A stretch of 42,030 nucleotides of DNA, from NCBI GenBank assembly GCA_005883215.1, contig VAYS01000028.1:1-42030 (forward strand), given 5' to 3'. A program made the position numbers and the translations under genes. Under the pieces are notes generated by a model. It saw only the letters and a program-made list of their open reading frames with translations. It made no database searches and was not told the origin of the DNA. This document shows positions 1 through 7,005 of this stretch, piece by piece. The first letter of the stretch is position 1, and the number at the start of each line of letters is the position of its first letter. This DNA comes from Actinomycetota bacterium. GTDB taxonomy: Bacteria > Actinomycetota > Thermoleophilia > Solirubrobacterales > Solirubrobacteraceae.

Positions 1-7
1 CGATGCG

Positions 8-805
8 TCACGCCGCGCGCCGTAGCCGCTCGTCTGGGCCTTCGTCCTGCTCGTCACGCGCCGCGAGCTCGCGTTCGTACTGGCGGATCCATTTGCGGAT
101 TGCGTTGTCCGAAACGCCATAGCGTCGCCCTGTGCCGCAGTAGCCGAGCGCCTGGATCTCCCGGAGCAGGTGGGTGTAGGGCGGACGCACGACCTTGCGG
201 AGATATGGCTTGGCGCTGCGATCTCCCTTCCCTGAACGGGTGCCGCAGTAGCGTGAGCAGAAGCGCTGGCTTACAAAGCCGGGCAGGAAGTCGGAGCCGC
301 ATAGAACACATTTCCGAGGATCCTTCTCGAGGCGGTTCTGGCGCCCGCAATGGGTATCCAGCGTTGCGGCGCAATTTGGACATGCAATACGCAGGTTCTC
401 GAGCCGGTTGTCGTCGCTGATCCCGTTGATGTGATCGAGGATCAGCGCCATGCGGCGACCGTTCCAGATCTCGCCCTGGCCACAGAGCTCGCACTCACGT
501 CGCTTGAGCCCTTCCCTGTACAGCCTCTGCTTCAGCTTCCCGCGGTGATACGTGGAGTTGGCCACGAGCACTTGTGCCAGGGGCAGGCCTGACTTGCGTC
601 GTCCCTCCGCGACGGCGGCGTCGGAGTCAAAGTGATCGGTCGGAATACACCAGATCGTGTCCGCGTACTTTCGAAGGGTCTGAAAATTCCCGCCCGCGGC
701 GCGCATCCCCAATTTGCGCAGCACTTCCGAATAGGAGCGCGAGCCCGCGATCGCTTCCCTCGCCTCGTGCTCTGAGTACCGCGGCACGAACATATGTTCG
801 CCCAT
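8..805 (-). CDS. HNH endonuclease-like zinc protein with C-terminal helix-turn-helix
   Basis: Probable DNA-binding nuclease of the HNH superfamily, about 265 residues. Numbered from the ATG at 805, a CxxC pair (C105, C108) leads into an HNH core with D124-H125, the DDNRLENLR stretch and a closing CPNC pair (C142, C145). This is the usual zinc-stabilised beta-beta-alpha metal finger. A second treble-clef-like set follows (C166, C169, C183, C187). The C-terminus reads YGVSDNAIRKWIRQYE, a typical recognition-helix end of a helix-turn-helix. The N-terminal part (SYSEVLRKLGMRAAGG) also looks like a small helix-turn-helix. An in-frame GTG lies upstream at 823 and another ATG at 793; none has a clear ribosome binding site. 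Codon use is less GC-biased than in the core genes, and the gene sits next to a tRNA, which fits an acquired gene. The substrate is unknown; it could be a homing-type or stand-alone HNH protein. Confidence 0.8.
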   Translation of the reverse strand: MGEHMFVPRYSEHEAREAIAGSRSYSEVLRKLGMRAAGGNFQTLRKYADTIWCIPTDHFDSDAAVAEGRRKSGLPLAQVLVANSTYHRGKLKQRLYREGLKRRECELCGQGEIWNGRRMALILDHINGISDDNRLENLRIACPNCAATLDTHCGRQNRLEKDPRKCVLCGSDFLPGFVSQRFCSRYCGTRSGKGDRSAKPYLRKVVRPPYTHLLREIQALGYCGTGRRYGVSDNAIRKWIRQYERELAARDEQDEGPDERLRRAA

Positions 806-879
806 GAGGCGGACGGAATACACGGCAGGCGGGGGCTTCGGAACAGCGCTTCCACCCGGGTGGGGTTAGCGCCTGTCGG

Positions 880-901
880 GCCCCCTGACGACCGAGGGGG
901 C
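880..901 (-). terminator. hairpin downstream of tRNA-Gln
   Basis: A 6-base inverted repeat, GCCCCC (880-885) and GGGGGC (896-901), lies immediately 3' of the minus-strand tRNA-Gln. No T-run follows. It could be a transcript-end hairpin, but the call rests only on the repeat and its position. Confidence 0.3.
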
Positions 902-903
902 TA

Positions 904-976
904 CTGGGGGGCAGGGACTTGAACCCCGATTGCCAGATCCAAAATCTGGAGTCCTAGCCTGTTGGACGACCCCCCA
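904..976 (-). tRNA. tRNA-Gln (anticodon UUG)
   Basis: On the minus strand a 73-base cloverleaf can be drawn. The acceptor stem is TGGGGGG with CCCCCCA, the anticodon stem is CCAGA/TCTGG and the 7-base loop is TTTTGGA, placing TTG at positions 34-36. The T-arm has the GGTTCAAGTCC pattern. The discriminator base is G and CCA is not encoded (TAG follows), so the CCA end must be added after transcription. It reads CAA codons. Confidence 0.93.
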
Positions 977-1089
977 AGGACGGCTGCACGAGATTCTAGG
1001 CGCGACCATCCGCTCGTAAACACGAGCTCGCTGGCGGGTGCAAGGTGTCGATGACATCCGCACCCACTCCCCGTCTCATCGACTAGTAG

Positions 1090-1177
1090 GAGGCAAGACG
1101 CCTCACCTATAGGGCAAACCCGCCGCGAGGCGGGGGCGCAAAGCCAGGGGCCTCTCGCCAGGCCGCCCAGTTGCTTC
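1090..1177 (+). ncRNA. c-di-GMP-I (GEMM-I) type riboswitch
   Basis: The segment has the two most conserved blocks of the GEMM-I aptamer in the right order: AGGGCAAACC (1111-1120) and GGCGCAAAGCC (1134-1144). Between them is a CGCC-GCGA-GGCG hairpin, a GNRA tetraloop as in the P1b arm that docks on its receptor. The 3' part carries a second arm and then GGCCGCCCAGTTGC, comparable to the 3' strand that contacts the ligand in the Vc2 aptamer. A closing stem is possible between AGGCAA (1091-1096) and TTGCTT (1171-1176), but the distance from it to the first block is longer than usual. The element ends about 3 bases before the GGAGGAGG ribosome site (1180-1187) of the next gene, which suggests translational control. 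GEMM-I aptamers bind c-di-GMP, and some variants bind cAMP-GMP; which one applies here is not decided. Confidence 0.82.
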
Positions 1178-1191
1178 ACGGAGGAGGCGAC

Positions 1192-2364
1192 ATGTCTCAC
1201 CCTCACCCTCGGCGCGGCGCGCACCGTCGCGGCACCCCCGCCACCCGCTCGCGGGGCCGGCTCGCACGGATGCTCCTCGCCGCGGTCCTCGGGGCGACCG
1301 CGCTGAGCGCGGTGTCCGCCAGCCCGGCTACCGCGGCGCCGTCGCTCAAGACCGTGCGCGTCCACGTCACGCGGGCCAAGAAGGCGCTCAACGGGTCGCT
1401 CGGCCATCTGCGCGCCAAGAAGCGCGCCCAGACCGGGCTCAGCCGCGTGCGCAGCGAGTCGGGCGCCGCCCACCGCGCCGCCGTCGCGCTGTGGAAGCGC
1501 TCGCACCGCCGCACCGCGCGCGCCCGCGCGGCCCAGGGCCTGCGCCTGCTCGCCTCTTCTCAGGGCCAGCAGGCAAACCGGCTGGGCGCCGCCCTGCGCA
1601 GCGCCCCAACCGACCTTCAGCCCCTGATCGCCAAGCTGATCGCCGACTCGATCCAGACCGAGCAGGACGCGATCAACCTGCTCAAGGCGGCGATCTCTCA
1701 GCTGCCCGCGTCGGTGCAGGCCGAGATCGGCGCGCTGATCAGCGCCGAGCCCGGCTCCGCCGGTCCGCTGGCTTCGGACCTCGAAGGCGACTCCCTGGAC
1801 TGCGACGTCAGCGGCGACGTCTCGGGTGCGCTGAACGACCTCGTCTCTGGCATCCAGGACAACCTCAGCTACCTCGCGCCGCTCATCGCAAAGCTGCCGC
1901 CCGACGTGCAAAAGCAGGTGCAGGACTTCATCACCAGCCTGCCCACCCAGCTGGCCGACCTCCAGAAGCAGCTCGCCGCGGCCACCGGCTGCTCCTCCGA
2001 CGGCTCCGGCGGCGCCGACGACACGTCGGGCGAGGGCTCCTCGAGCGGCCCCGGTGATTCGAGCGGCTCGGACGACGGGTCCGGCTACTCGGACGACGGC
2101 TCCGGCTACGCGCACGACGGCTCCGGTCCCGGCGACGGCTCGGGCCCGCCCGCGCTCTCGCCCAAGCCCCCGAACCACCCGACGGGCCGGGTGCCCGGGC
2201 TGAGCGCGATCTGGGCGATCATCGCCGACGCGCAGAAGCTGGCGGGCGACGCCGGCCACCTGGCGCCCGGGGCCCCGGGCACCGGCTCCCCTTGGGGCTC
2301 GGGCCCCGGGCCCGGCTCGGGCTCTGGGCCCGGACCGGACTCACCCGGCGGTCCCGGCTCCTAA
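1192..2364 (+). CDS. secreted helical protein with Gly/Ser/Asp/Pro-rich tail, riboswitch-linked
   Basis: Unrecognised secreted protein of 390 residues. The ATG at 1192 follows a strong GGAGGAGG site. The N-terminus is a long basic signal peptide (many Arg, then LLAAVLGATALSAV) ending near ATAA, about residue 48. The mature part is predominantly helical and rich in Ala, Leu, Lys and Gln (residues about 50-270). It has repeated amphipathic segments such as DLQPLIAKLIADSIQ and LAPLIAKLPPDVQKQVQ, and two cysteines in this part. The last 120 residues are low-complexity with repeated DGSG units and a Pro/Gly end. No LPXTG signal or membrane anchor is visible. Its position behind a c-di-GMP-type riboswitch suggests a surface or matrix role such as adhesion or biofilm. 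That role is inferred from regulation only; no domain was recognised. Confidence 0.85.
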   Translation: MSHPHPRRGAHRRGTPATRSRGRLARMLLAAVLGATALSAVSASPATAAPSLKTVRVHVTRAKKALNGSLGHLRAKKRAQTGLSRVRSESGAAHRAAVALWKRSHRRTARARAAQGLRLLASSQGQQANRLGAALRSAPTDLQPLIAKLIADSIQTEQDAINLLKAAISQLPASVQAEIGALISAEPGSAGPLASDLEGDSLDCDVSGDVSGALNDLVSGIQDNLSYLAPLIAKLPPDVQKQVQDFITSLPTQLADLQKQLAAATGCSSDGSGGADDTSGEGSSSGPGDSSGSDDGSGYSDDGSGYAHDGSGPGDGSGPPALSPKPPNHPTGRVPGLSAIWAIIADAQKLAGDAGHLAPGAPGTGSPWGSGPGPGSGSGPGPDSPGGPGS

Positions 2365-2397
2365 CTCCATCCCCCGGCCGATCCATGCCCCTGGGCG

Positions 2398-2421
2398 CGC
2401 CCCGCCTCGTGCGCCGGGGCG
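2398..2421 (+). terminator. GC-rich hairpin between the secreted-protein gene and glmU
   Basis: CGCCCCG (2398-2404) and CGGGGCG (2415-2421) form a 7-base stem in the 130-base gap 5' of glmU. There is no T-run. The surroundings are so GC-rich that chance repeats are likely, so this is a weak terminator candidate. Confidence 0.25.
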
Positions 2422-2485
2422 GGGCCGGCCGGCCGCTGGGCCGGGGCGGGGCCCTCTCGGGGGCGGCCGGCGGCCGGCGCTGCCC

Positions 2486-2491
2486 TAGGAT
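2486..2491 (+). promoter_or_regulatory. -10 box TAGGAT, leaderless promoter of glmU
   Basis: TAGGAT lies 6 bases before the GTG at 2498, and no Shine-Dalgarno sequence is present. The spacing puts the transcription start at or next to the GTG, as in leaderless actinobacterial genes. The same arrangement recurs at other genes in this window. Confidence 0.5.
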
Positions 2492-2497
2492 TGCCTG

Positions 2498-3889
2498 GTG
2501 CCAGCGCCGACCGTCGTGATCCTCGCCGCCGGGGAGGGGACGCGTATGCGCTCTCGCACCCCCAAGGTGCTGCATCCCCTGCTCGGCCGACTGATGGTCA
2601 ACTGGCCCGTGGCCGCGGCGCGCGAGGCGGGCGCCGGGCGCATCGTGGTGGTGGGAGGGCCCAACCGGGCGCTGGAGGGACAGCTGGCCGAGGGCGTCCA
2701 TCTGGCCGTGCAGGCCGAGCCCAAGGGCACCGGCGACGCCGTCCTGGCCGCCGCCACCCACGTCGACCACGACGCCACGGTGATCATCCTCTCCGGAGAC
2801 GTCCCGCTGATCACCGCCGAGGCGATCGAGGGACTGGCCCAGGGCCACGAGGCGAGCGGCGCCCCGGCCACGATGGCCACCATGGAGCTCGACGACCCCA
2901 CCGGCTACGGACGCGTGGTGCGCGCCCCCGACGGAACGGTCGAGCGGGTGGTGGAGACCAAGACGCCGGGGGATGCCAGCGAGCGGGAGCTCGCCATAAA
3001 AGAGGTCAACACCGGCATCTACGCCTTCCAGGGCCGGGCCATGCTCGACGCTCTGGCCCAGGTGCGCCCCGACAACGTCCAGGGCGAGTACTACCTCCCC
3101 GACGCCCTGGTCGTCATGCGCCGCGACGGCCAGCCCGTCGCCGCGCACAAGGTCGACGACCCGACGCTCACCCTCGGCGTCAACGACCGCATCGCGCTGG
3201 CCGAGATCCGCAAGCTCGCCCAGCGCCGCATCCACGAGCGCCACATGGCCGCCGGGGTGACCATCGTCGACCCCGGGAGCACGGTGATCGAGGTCGACGT
3301 CGAGCTGGGGCGCGACACGGTCGTCGAGCCCGCCAGCTTCCTGCGCGGCTCGACGCGCGCGGGCGAGCTGTGCCGCATCGGGCCGCTCACCACCCTGATC
3401 GACACCGAGCTGGCCGACGAGGTGCGCGTCGTGCACTCCTACCTGGACTCCTGCCGGGTCGGGCCCCGCTGCACGGTGGGCCCCTTCGCCTACCTGCGCC
3501 CCGGGACCCAGCTCGAGGAGGGCGCCAAGGCCGGCACCTTCGTGGAGATCAAGAACTCGCACATCGGCACCGGGGCCAAGGTCCCGCATCTGTCCTACGT
3601 GGGCGACACCGACGTCGGCCCCCACGCCAACCTGGGGGCCAGCACCATCACCGCCAACTACGACGGCACCACCAAGCACCGCACCAAGATCGGCGCGCGC
3701 GTGCACTCCAGCGTGCACGTGTCCTTCGTGGCCCCGGTTACCGTCGGCGACGACGCCTACACCGGCGCGGGCTCGGTGATCACCGAGGACGTCCCCGCCG
3801 AGGCGCTGGGCATCGCCCGCGAGCGCCAGACCAACATCGCCGGCTACGCCCGCCGCCGGCGCCCCGCCAAAGCCGATGGGTCCGACTAG
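2498..3889 (+). CDS. glmU: bifunctional GlmU (GlcN-1-P acetyltransferase / GlcNAc-1-P uridyltransferase)
   Basis: Makes UDP-GlcNAc in two steps: acetyl transfer to glucosamine-1-phosphate, then uridylation. It feeds peptidoglycan and other envelope glycans from the cytoplasm. The 463-residue length is normal. The N-terminal nucleotidyltransferase starts with LAAGEGTRM (residues 9-17) and continues with QAEPKGTGDA and the YYLPD segment. The C-terminal half is a left-handed beta-helix of hexapeptide repeats, with GTFVEIKNS, HLSYVGD and ITANYDGTTKH as acetyl-transfer and acetyl-CoA motifs. The GTG start at 2498 is supported by the TAGGAT box 6 bases upstream. prs follows on the same strand after 79 bases, the usual actinobacterial glmU-prs pairing. 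Nothing looks truncated. Confidence 0.97.
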   Translation: MPAPTVVILAAGEGTRMRSRTPKVLHPLLGRLMVNWPVAAAREAGAGRIVVVGGPNRALEGQLAEGVHLAVQAEPKGTGDAVLAAATHVDHDATVIILSGDVPLITAEAIEGLAQGHEASGAPATMATMELDDPTGYGRVVRAPDGTVERVVETKTPGDASERELAIKEVNTGIYAFQGRAMLDALAQVRPDNVQGEYYLPDALVVMRRDGQPVAAHKVDDPTLTLGVNDRIALAEIRKLAQRRIHERHMAAGVTIVDPGSTVIEVDVELGRDTVVEPASFLRGSTRAGELCRIGPLTTLIDTELADEVRVVHSYLDSCRVGPRCTVGPFAYLRPGTQLEEGAKAGTFVEIKNSHIGTGAKVPHLSYVGDTDVGPHANLGASTITANYDGTTKHRTKIGARVHSSVHVSFVAPVTVGDDAYTGAGSVITEDVPAEALGIARERQTNIAGYARRRRPAKADGSD

Positions 3890-3923
3890 CACCAAACCCA
3901 GTTCGCCCGTCAGGTCCCCGGCG

Positions 3924-3929
3924 TACACT
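3924..3929 (+). promoter_or_regulatory. -10 box TACACT upstream of prs
   Basis: TACACT with a weak TTCGCC (3902-3907) 16 bases upstream resembles a housekeeping promoter. It would give a leader of about 30 bases to the ATG at 3969, or an almost leaderless message if the in-frame GTG at 3939 is used. Confidence 0.4.
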
Positions 3930-3968
3930 GAGAAAGCCGTGAGCGTGATCGAGCCCCAGGTGGCCACG

Positions 3969-4964
3969 ATGGGGACGAGCCTGCCCATCGACTACGACAA
4001 GCGGCTCATGCTCTTCGCGGGCCGCGCCAATCCGGAGCTGGCCCACCGCATCTCCGGCAAGCTGGGCGTCGACCTGGGCGGCGTAGACCTCAAGACGTTC
4101 TCCAACGGCGAGGTCTACTGCCGCTATCTGGAGTCGATCCGCGGCGCCGACGTGTTCATCGTCCAGCCCACCTGCGGCAACCCCTACACCGGCATCAGCG
4201 CCAACGACGCGCTCATGGAGCTGCTGGTGATGATCGACGCCGCGGTCGGCGCCTCGGCCCACCGGGTGATCGCCGTGGCCCCCTGGTTCGGCTACTCGCG
4301 CCAGGACAAGAAGTCGGCCCCCCGCGAGCCGATCACCGCCCGGCTGGTGGCCCACATGCTCGAGGCCGCCGGCGCCGACCGGGTCCTCACCATGGACCTG
4401 CACGCCGGCCAGACCCAGGGGTTCTTCACCAAGCCGGTCGATCACATGACCGCCCTGTTCATGCTCACCCAGTACTTCACCGACCTGCGCCTGCAGGACC
4501 TCGTGGTGGTCGCCCCCGACGCCGGCCGCGTGAAGCTCAACAAGAAGTTCGCCTCCAAGATCGGCGCCGAGCTGGCGATCCTCGACAAGGAGCGCCCCGC
4601 CCAGCAGGTCGCCGAGATCGGCTACGTGATCGGCGACGTGCGCGGCAAGACCGCGGTGCTCGTCGACGACATCATCGACACGGCGGGCACGCTCAAGGCG
4701 GCCGCCGAGACCGTGCTCGACGAGGGCGCGTCGCGCATCTACGCCGCCGCCACCCACGGCGTGTTTTCCGGCCACGCTTTCGAGAATCTGTCCACCGTCG
4801 CCTTCGAGGAGATCGTGGTCACCGACACCATCCCCCTGCCGCCCGGCGTGCCGGACAACGTCCGCCAGCTCCCCTGCGCCGACCTGCTCACCGACTCGAT
4901 CCGCCGCATCTTCACCGACGACTCGGTCTCCGACGTCTTCGGCGGCGAGAACCAGCTCTTCTGA
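3969..4964 (+). CDS. prs: ribose-phosphate pyrophosphokinase
   Basis: Makes PRPP from ribose-5-phosphate and ATP for purine, pyrimidine, His, Trp and NAD synthesis; cytoplasmic. With the ATG at 3969 the protein is 331 residues, near the usual 310-330. The start is preceded by AGGTGG with a 5-base gap, and it places 12 residues before LMLFAGRANPELA, as in mycobacterial Prs. An in-frame GTG at 3939 is an alternative that would fit the upstream TACACT box. Visible motifs are the catalytic loop RQDKKSAPREPITARL, the ATP/R5P-side segment DLHAGQTQGFF, VVVAPDAGRVK, and the PRPP loop VLVDDIIDTAGT. The stop codon overlaps a possible CTG start of the next frame (CTGA at 4961-4964). Confidence 0.96.
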   Translation: MGTSLPIDYDKRLMLFAGRANPELAHRISGKLGVDLGGVDLKTFSNGEVYCRYLESIRGADVFIVQPTCGNPYTGISANDALMELLVMIDAAVGASAHRVIAVAPWFGYSRQDKKSAPREPITARLVAHMLEAAGADRVLTMDLHAGQTQGFFTKPVDHMTALFMLTQYFTDLRLQDLVVVAPDAGRVKLNKKFASKIGAELAILDKERPAQQVAEIGYVIGDVRGKTAVLVDDIIDTAGTLKAAAETVLDEGASRIYAAATHGVFSGHAFENLSTVAFEEIVVTDTIPLPPGVPDNVRQLPCADLLTDSIRRIFTDDSVSDVFGGENQLF

Positions 4965-5389
4965 GCCAGCCCGCGGCCGAGCTGGCCGAGCTGCTCGGCC
5001 TGTCCGACGACGAGCTGTGCGCGGCCCTGGACGCCGACCCGCTGGAGCTCGTCTCCGATCAACTCGACCACCGGCCGGAGCTGCCGATCCTGCTCGCCCT
5101 GGCGCGCGAGGGGGCGGGGCGCGTCGGCCCTGGGCTTCTCGCCCGGTGGATGCGCTCGGGCGGGGCCGGGGGGGGCGGAGCCGCCGGCGGGGCGGGGGGC
5201 CGCCCGCTTGACCTCCTGCTCGCCCGGGACTTCGCCGCCTTCGAGGCCCGGATCGGCGAGCTGATCGAGCGCGGCATGATCCTCCGGGGCAGACGGGGAC
5301 CGGCCCCCGGCCCGGGGGCGAAAAGCGCCGAGCGCTCGCCGCCGCCCGCGGGGTCCGAGGGTCGAGCCCGCCGAGGAACGTCCGAATAG
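4961..5389 (+). CDS. hypothetical protein, possible CTG start coupled to prs
   Basis: The 425 bases after prs stay open in one frame and read like a real protein. They give helical segments (ELAELLGLSDDELCAALDAD, then DQLDHRPELPILLALARE), a Gly-rich loop, then RPLDLLLARDFAAFEARIGE and a Pro/Gly-rich end. No ATG, GTG or TTG occurs in frame before the ATG at 5150, which would cut the conserved-looking front half away. The only start that keeps it is CTG at 4961, sharing bases with the prs stop in a CTGA overlap, analogous to ATGA coupling. About 142 residues. No family was recognised. The alternative is that only a short product from 5150 exists, or that the frame is a decayed gene. Confidence 0.42.
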   Translation: MSQPAAELAELLGLSDDELCAALDADPLELVSDQLDHRPELPILLALAREGAGRVGPGLLARWMRSGGAGGGGAAGGAGGRPLDLLLARDFAAFEARIGELIERGMILRGRRGPAPGPGAKSAERSPPPAGSEGRARRGTSE

Positions 5390-5451
5390 CCGTGCGCCGC
5401 GCGAACGGTGGACGTCTGTACTGGGCGCCCAAAGCCCGAACCGCGCGGGCG

Positions 5452-5739
5452 CTACTCGTGCTCCGCGTCTGCCTCGTCCCGTTGCTTGCCCGGCCACACG
5501 CCGGTCAGCCGCTCGAAGGAGACCGCGCCGGCCCGATCGATGGCGGCCCGGGTGACCTTGAACACCAGCCCCTCCAGGGCGGCTGCGGCCAGCACCTTGC
5601 CCCACGTCGTTTGACGCGTGTCGGGCGCCGGCGGCTCGCGGGCGTCGACCCGCCCCCAGGCGAGCTCGAACAGCCGCTTGGAGATCAGGCCCGCGAGCGC
5701 GCCAAACGCGATCGCGAACGGTTTATAGAGCAGCCGCAT
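5452..5739 (-). CDS. DUF4235 family small membrane protein
   Basis: A 95-residue protein with the hallmarks of actinobacterial DUF4235. A YKPF...GALAGLISKRLFELAW membrane-associated helix (about residues 5-28) is followed by a short polar loop (REPPAPDTRQTTW) and a second hydrophobic helix, VLAAAALEGLVFKVTRAAID. A polar tail with WPGKQRDEADAEHE ends the protein. The function of the family is unknown, and a role at the cytoplasmic membrane is inferred. It is divergently arranged with the gene at 5804, sharing the 64-base gap. A GTAACC sequence lies close to the start, but no ribosome site is obvious. Confidence 0.8.
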   Translation of the reverse strand: MRLLYKPFAIAFGALAGLISKRLFELAWGRVDAREPPAPDTRQTTWGKVLAAAALEGLVFKVTRAAIDRAGAVSFERLTGVWPGKQRDEADAEHE

Positions 5740-5803
5740 CGGCGGTTACGGGTACCACGTCTGCGAGCATTCCAGGAACCCAGTACCCGATTTCCACGAG
5801 CCT

Positions 5804-6514
5804 ATGGAGGAGCCCAGCCCCCACCGCGACGAAGCCGAGGAGCTCCTGCGCGCGGCGCTGCTCGACTCCGATACGGCGGTGGCGGTGGCGATGCGGGTGC
5901 GCGGCCTGTCGCTGTGCGACGCGCTGACCATCATCTTTCACGGCCGGCGCGACCTGGGAACGATCCAGACCTACGTCGCCCACGGGGGCCGGGGCGCCGG
6001 CGATAGCGTGGCCTCGGACGAGCTCCTGCGCGTCCCGTGTGACCTGGACCTGGCCGATGCCGAGGACCGTCAGGACGCCGAGCAGCTCTACGCCGAGCAG
6101 GCGCGCTCCCTGCGCGACGCCCTGCTCGCCGCCGACACCGTCCTCGCCGTATGGCGCCAGCCGCTGTCCGAGCTGGTCGGCGCCTCGGTCGCGGTCGACC
6201 GCTCGATCGAGCTCGAGGTCGACCTCCCCGCGCCCCGGCTCATGCCCGTGGCCCTGGTGGCCCCCGATCGCCAGCTGATGGTGGCCCCGGTGTGCGGCCC
6301 CCGGACCCTGGCCGAGGGCCGCCCGCCGATGGGGATCGCCTGCGCCCAGCGCGACATCTGCCACGTCTATCCGCTGCCCGAGGACCCCGAGCGCTGCCTG
6401 GAGGACTTCTTCGGCCGCGCCGCCGACCACGCCCGGGCCCTCGCCGAGCGGCTCGCCCACCAGGAGGCCTCGGTCGACCGCTTCCTGGAGCTCTCCGACG
6501 AGGATCGTCTCTAA
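5804..6514 (+). CDS. uncharacterised protein, cysteine-containing, 236 aa
   Basis: Not recognised. It appears soluble and acidic, without a signal peptide or membrane segment. The N-terminal half contains a helical start (EAEELLRAALLDSDTAVAVA) and the stretch LCDALTIIFHGRRDLGTIQ. The middle is acidic and helical (DAEDRQDAEQLYAEQA). The second half contains beta-like strands (LMPVALVAPDRQLMVAPVCG), then ACAQRDICHVYPL and a helical end. Its cysteines (SLCD, VPCDL, PVCG, IACAQRDIC, ERCL) are spread out and do not form a standard zinc or Fe-S motif. The ATG at 5804 has only a weak purine stretch upstream. The full open frame and typical GC-ending codons support it as a real gene. It lies alone between a divergent DUF4235 gene and the ABM-like gene. 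Confidence 0.75.
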   Translation: MEEPSPHRDEAEELLRAALLDSDTAVAVAMRVRGLSLCDALTIIFHGRRDLGTIQTYVAHGGRGAGDSVASDELLRVPCDLDLADAEDRQDAEQLYAEQARSLRDALLAADTVLAVWRQPLSELVGASVAVDRSIELEVDLPAPRLMPVALVAPDRQLMVAPVCGPRTLAEGRPPMGIACAQRDICHVYPLPEDPERCLEDFFGRAADHARALAERLAHQEASVDRFLELSDEDRL

Positions 6515-6591
6515 GGGCGGCCCGCCGGGTCATGCATCCGCTCGTCGCCTCTGATCGAATAGACGGCAAAACCCGATCGAGGAGGATCTGG

Positions 6592-6909
6592 ATGTCCGTG
6601 ATCGTGACGTTCCGGGTGCAGGGCGACCCCAAGCGCCTGGAGGAGCTCGCCTCCGCCGACCCCGACCGACTGCCCGCGATCTCGGCCAAGGCCAAGGAGC
6701 ACGGCGCCATCGCCCACCGCTTCTACGGGACCGACGGCCAGGTCATGGTCATCGACGAGTGGCCCGACGCCCAGAGCTTTCAGGCCTTCTTTGAGCAGTG
6801 CCGCCCGGAGATCGAGCCGATCATGCAGGAGGTGGGCGTCGGCTCCGAGCCCGAGGTCAACTTCTGGCGCAAGCTGGAGACCGGCGACGACGTCGGCTGG
6901 GAGGCGTAG
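6592..6909 (+). CDS. antibiotic biosynthesis monooxygenase (ABM)-like dimeric alpha/beta-barrel protein
   Basis: A 105-residue protein with the size and pattern of the dimeric alpha/beta-barrel (ABM-like) superfamily. It has a first strand VIVTFRVQGDP, a helix with AKAKEHGAIAHRFY, a strand QVMVIDEWPDAQSFQAFF and a final helix RPEIEPIMQEVG. The start is secure: ATG at 6592 preceded by GAGGAGG with suitable spacing. Members of this fold act as small monooxygenases, stress proteins or heme-related enzymes. No substrate can be deduced here, and no catalytic residue pattern is specific enough to choose. Bases 6515-6591 upstream hold only its leader. A strong hairpin (6958-6975) follows the stop. 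Confidence 0.75.
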   Translation: MSVIVTFRVQGDPKRLEELASADPDRLPAISAKAKEHGAIAHRFYGTDGQVMVIDEWPDAQSFQAFFEQCRPEIEPIMQEVGVGSEPEVNFWRKLETGDDVGWEA

Positions 6910-6957
6910 GCCCGCCGCCGGGGTCCGCCTCCCCGCGCCCAACTCCATATAGACAAT

Positions 6958-6975
6958 GGGCGCCTGACGGCGCCC
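6958..6975 (+). terminator. hairpin after the ABM-like gene
   Basis: GGGCGCC (6958-6964), loop TGAC, GGCGCCC (6969-6975) form a perfect 7-base stem about 50 bases after the stop at 6909. It is followed by GGTCTTCCC rather than a T-run. It is a plausible transcript end for the upstream gene. Confidence 0.45.
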
Positions 6976-7005
6976 GGTCTTCCCGGCCGCCGCTTTACTG
7001 GGGCC

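Noticed and set aside
901..2259. Long minus-strand open frame opposite the secreted-protein gene
   Set aside because: Arg/Gly/Ala-rich composition, runs across tRNA-Gln and the riboswitch; it mirrors the GC-rich plus-strand gene.
2219..3988. 589-codon minus-strand frame opposite glmU
   Set aside because: Antisense to a certain glmU, with low-complexity Gly/Asp/Val/His composition and no motifs.
3780..5432. 550-codon minus-strand frame opposite prs
   Set aside because: Antisense shadow of prs and its downstream frame; no recognisable domain.
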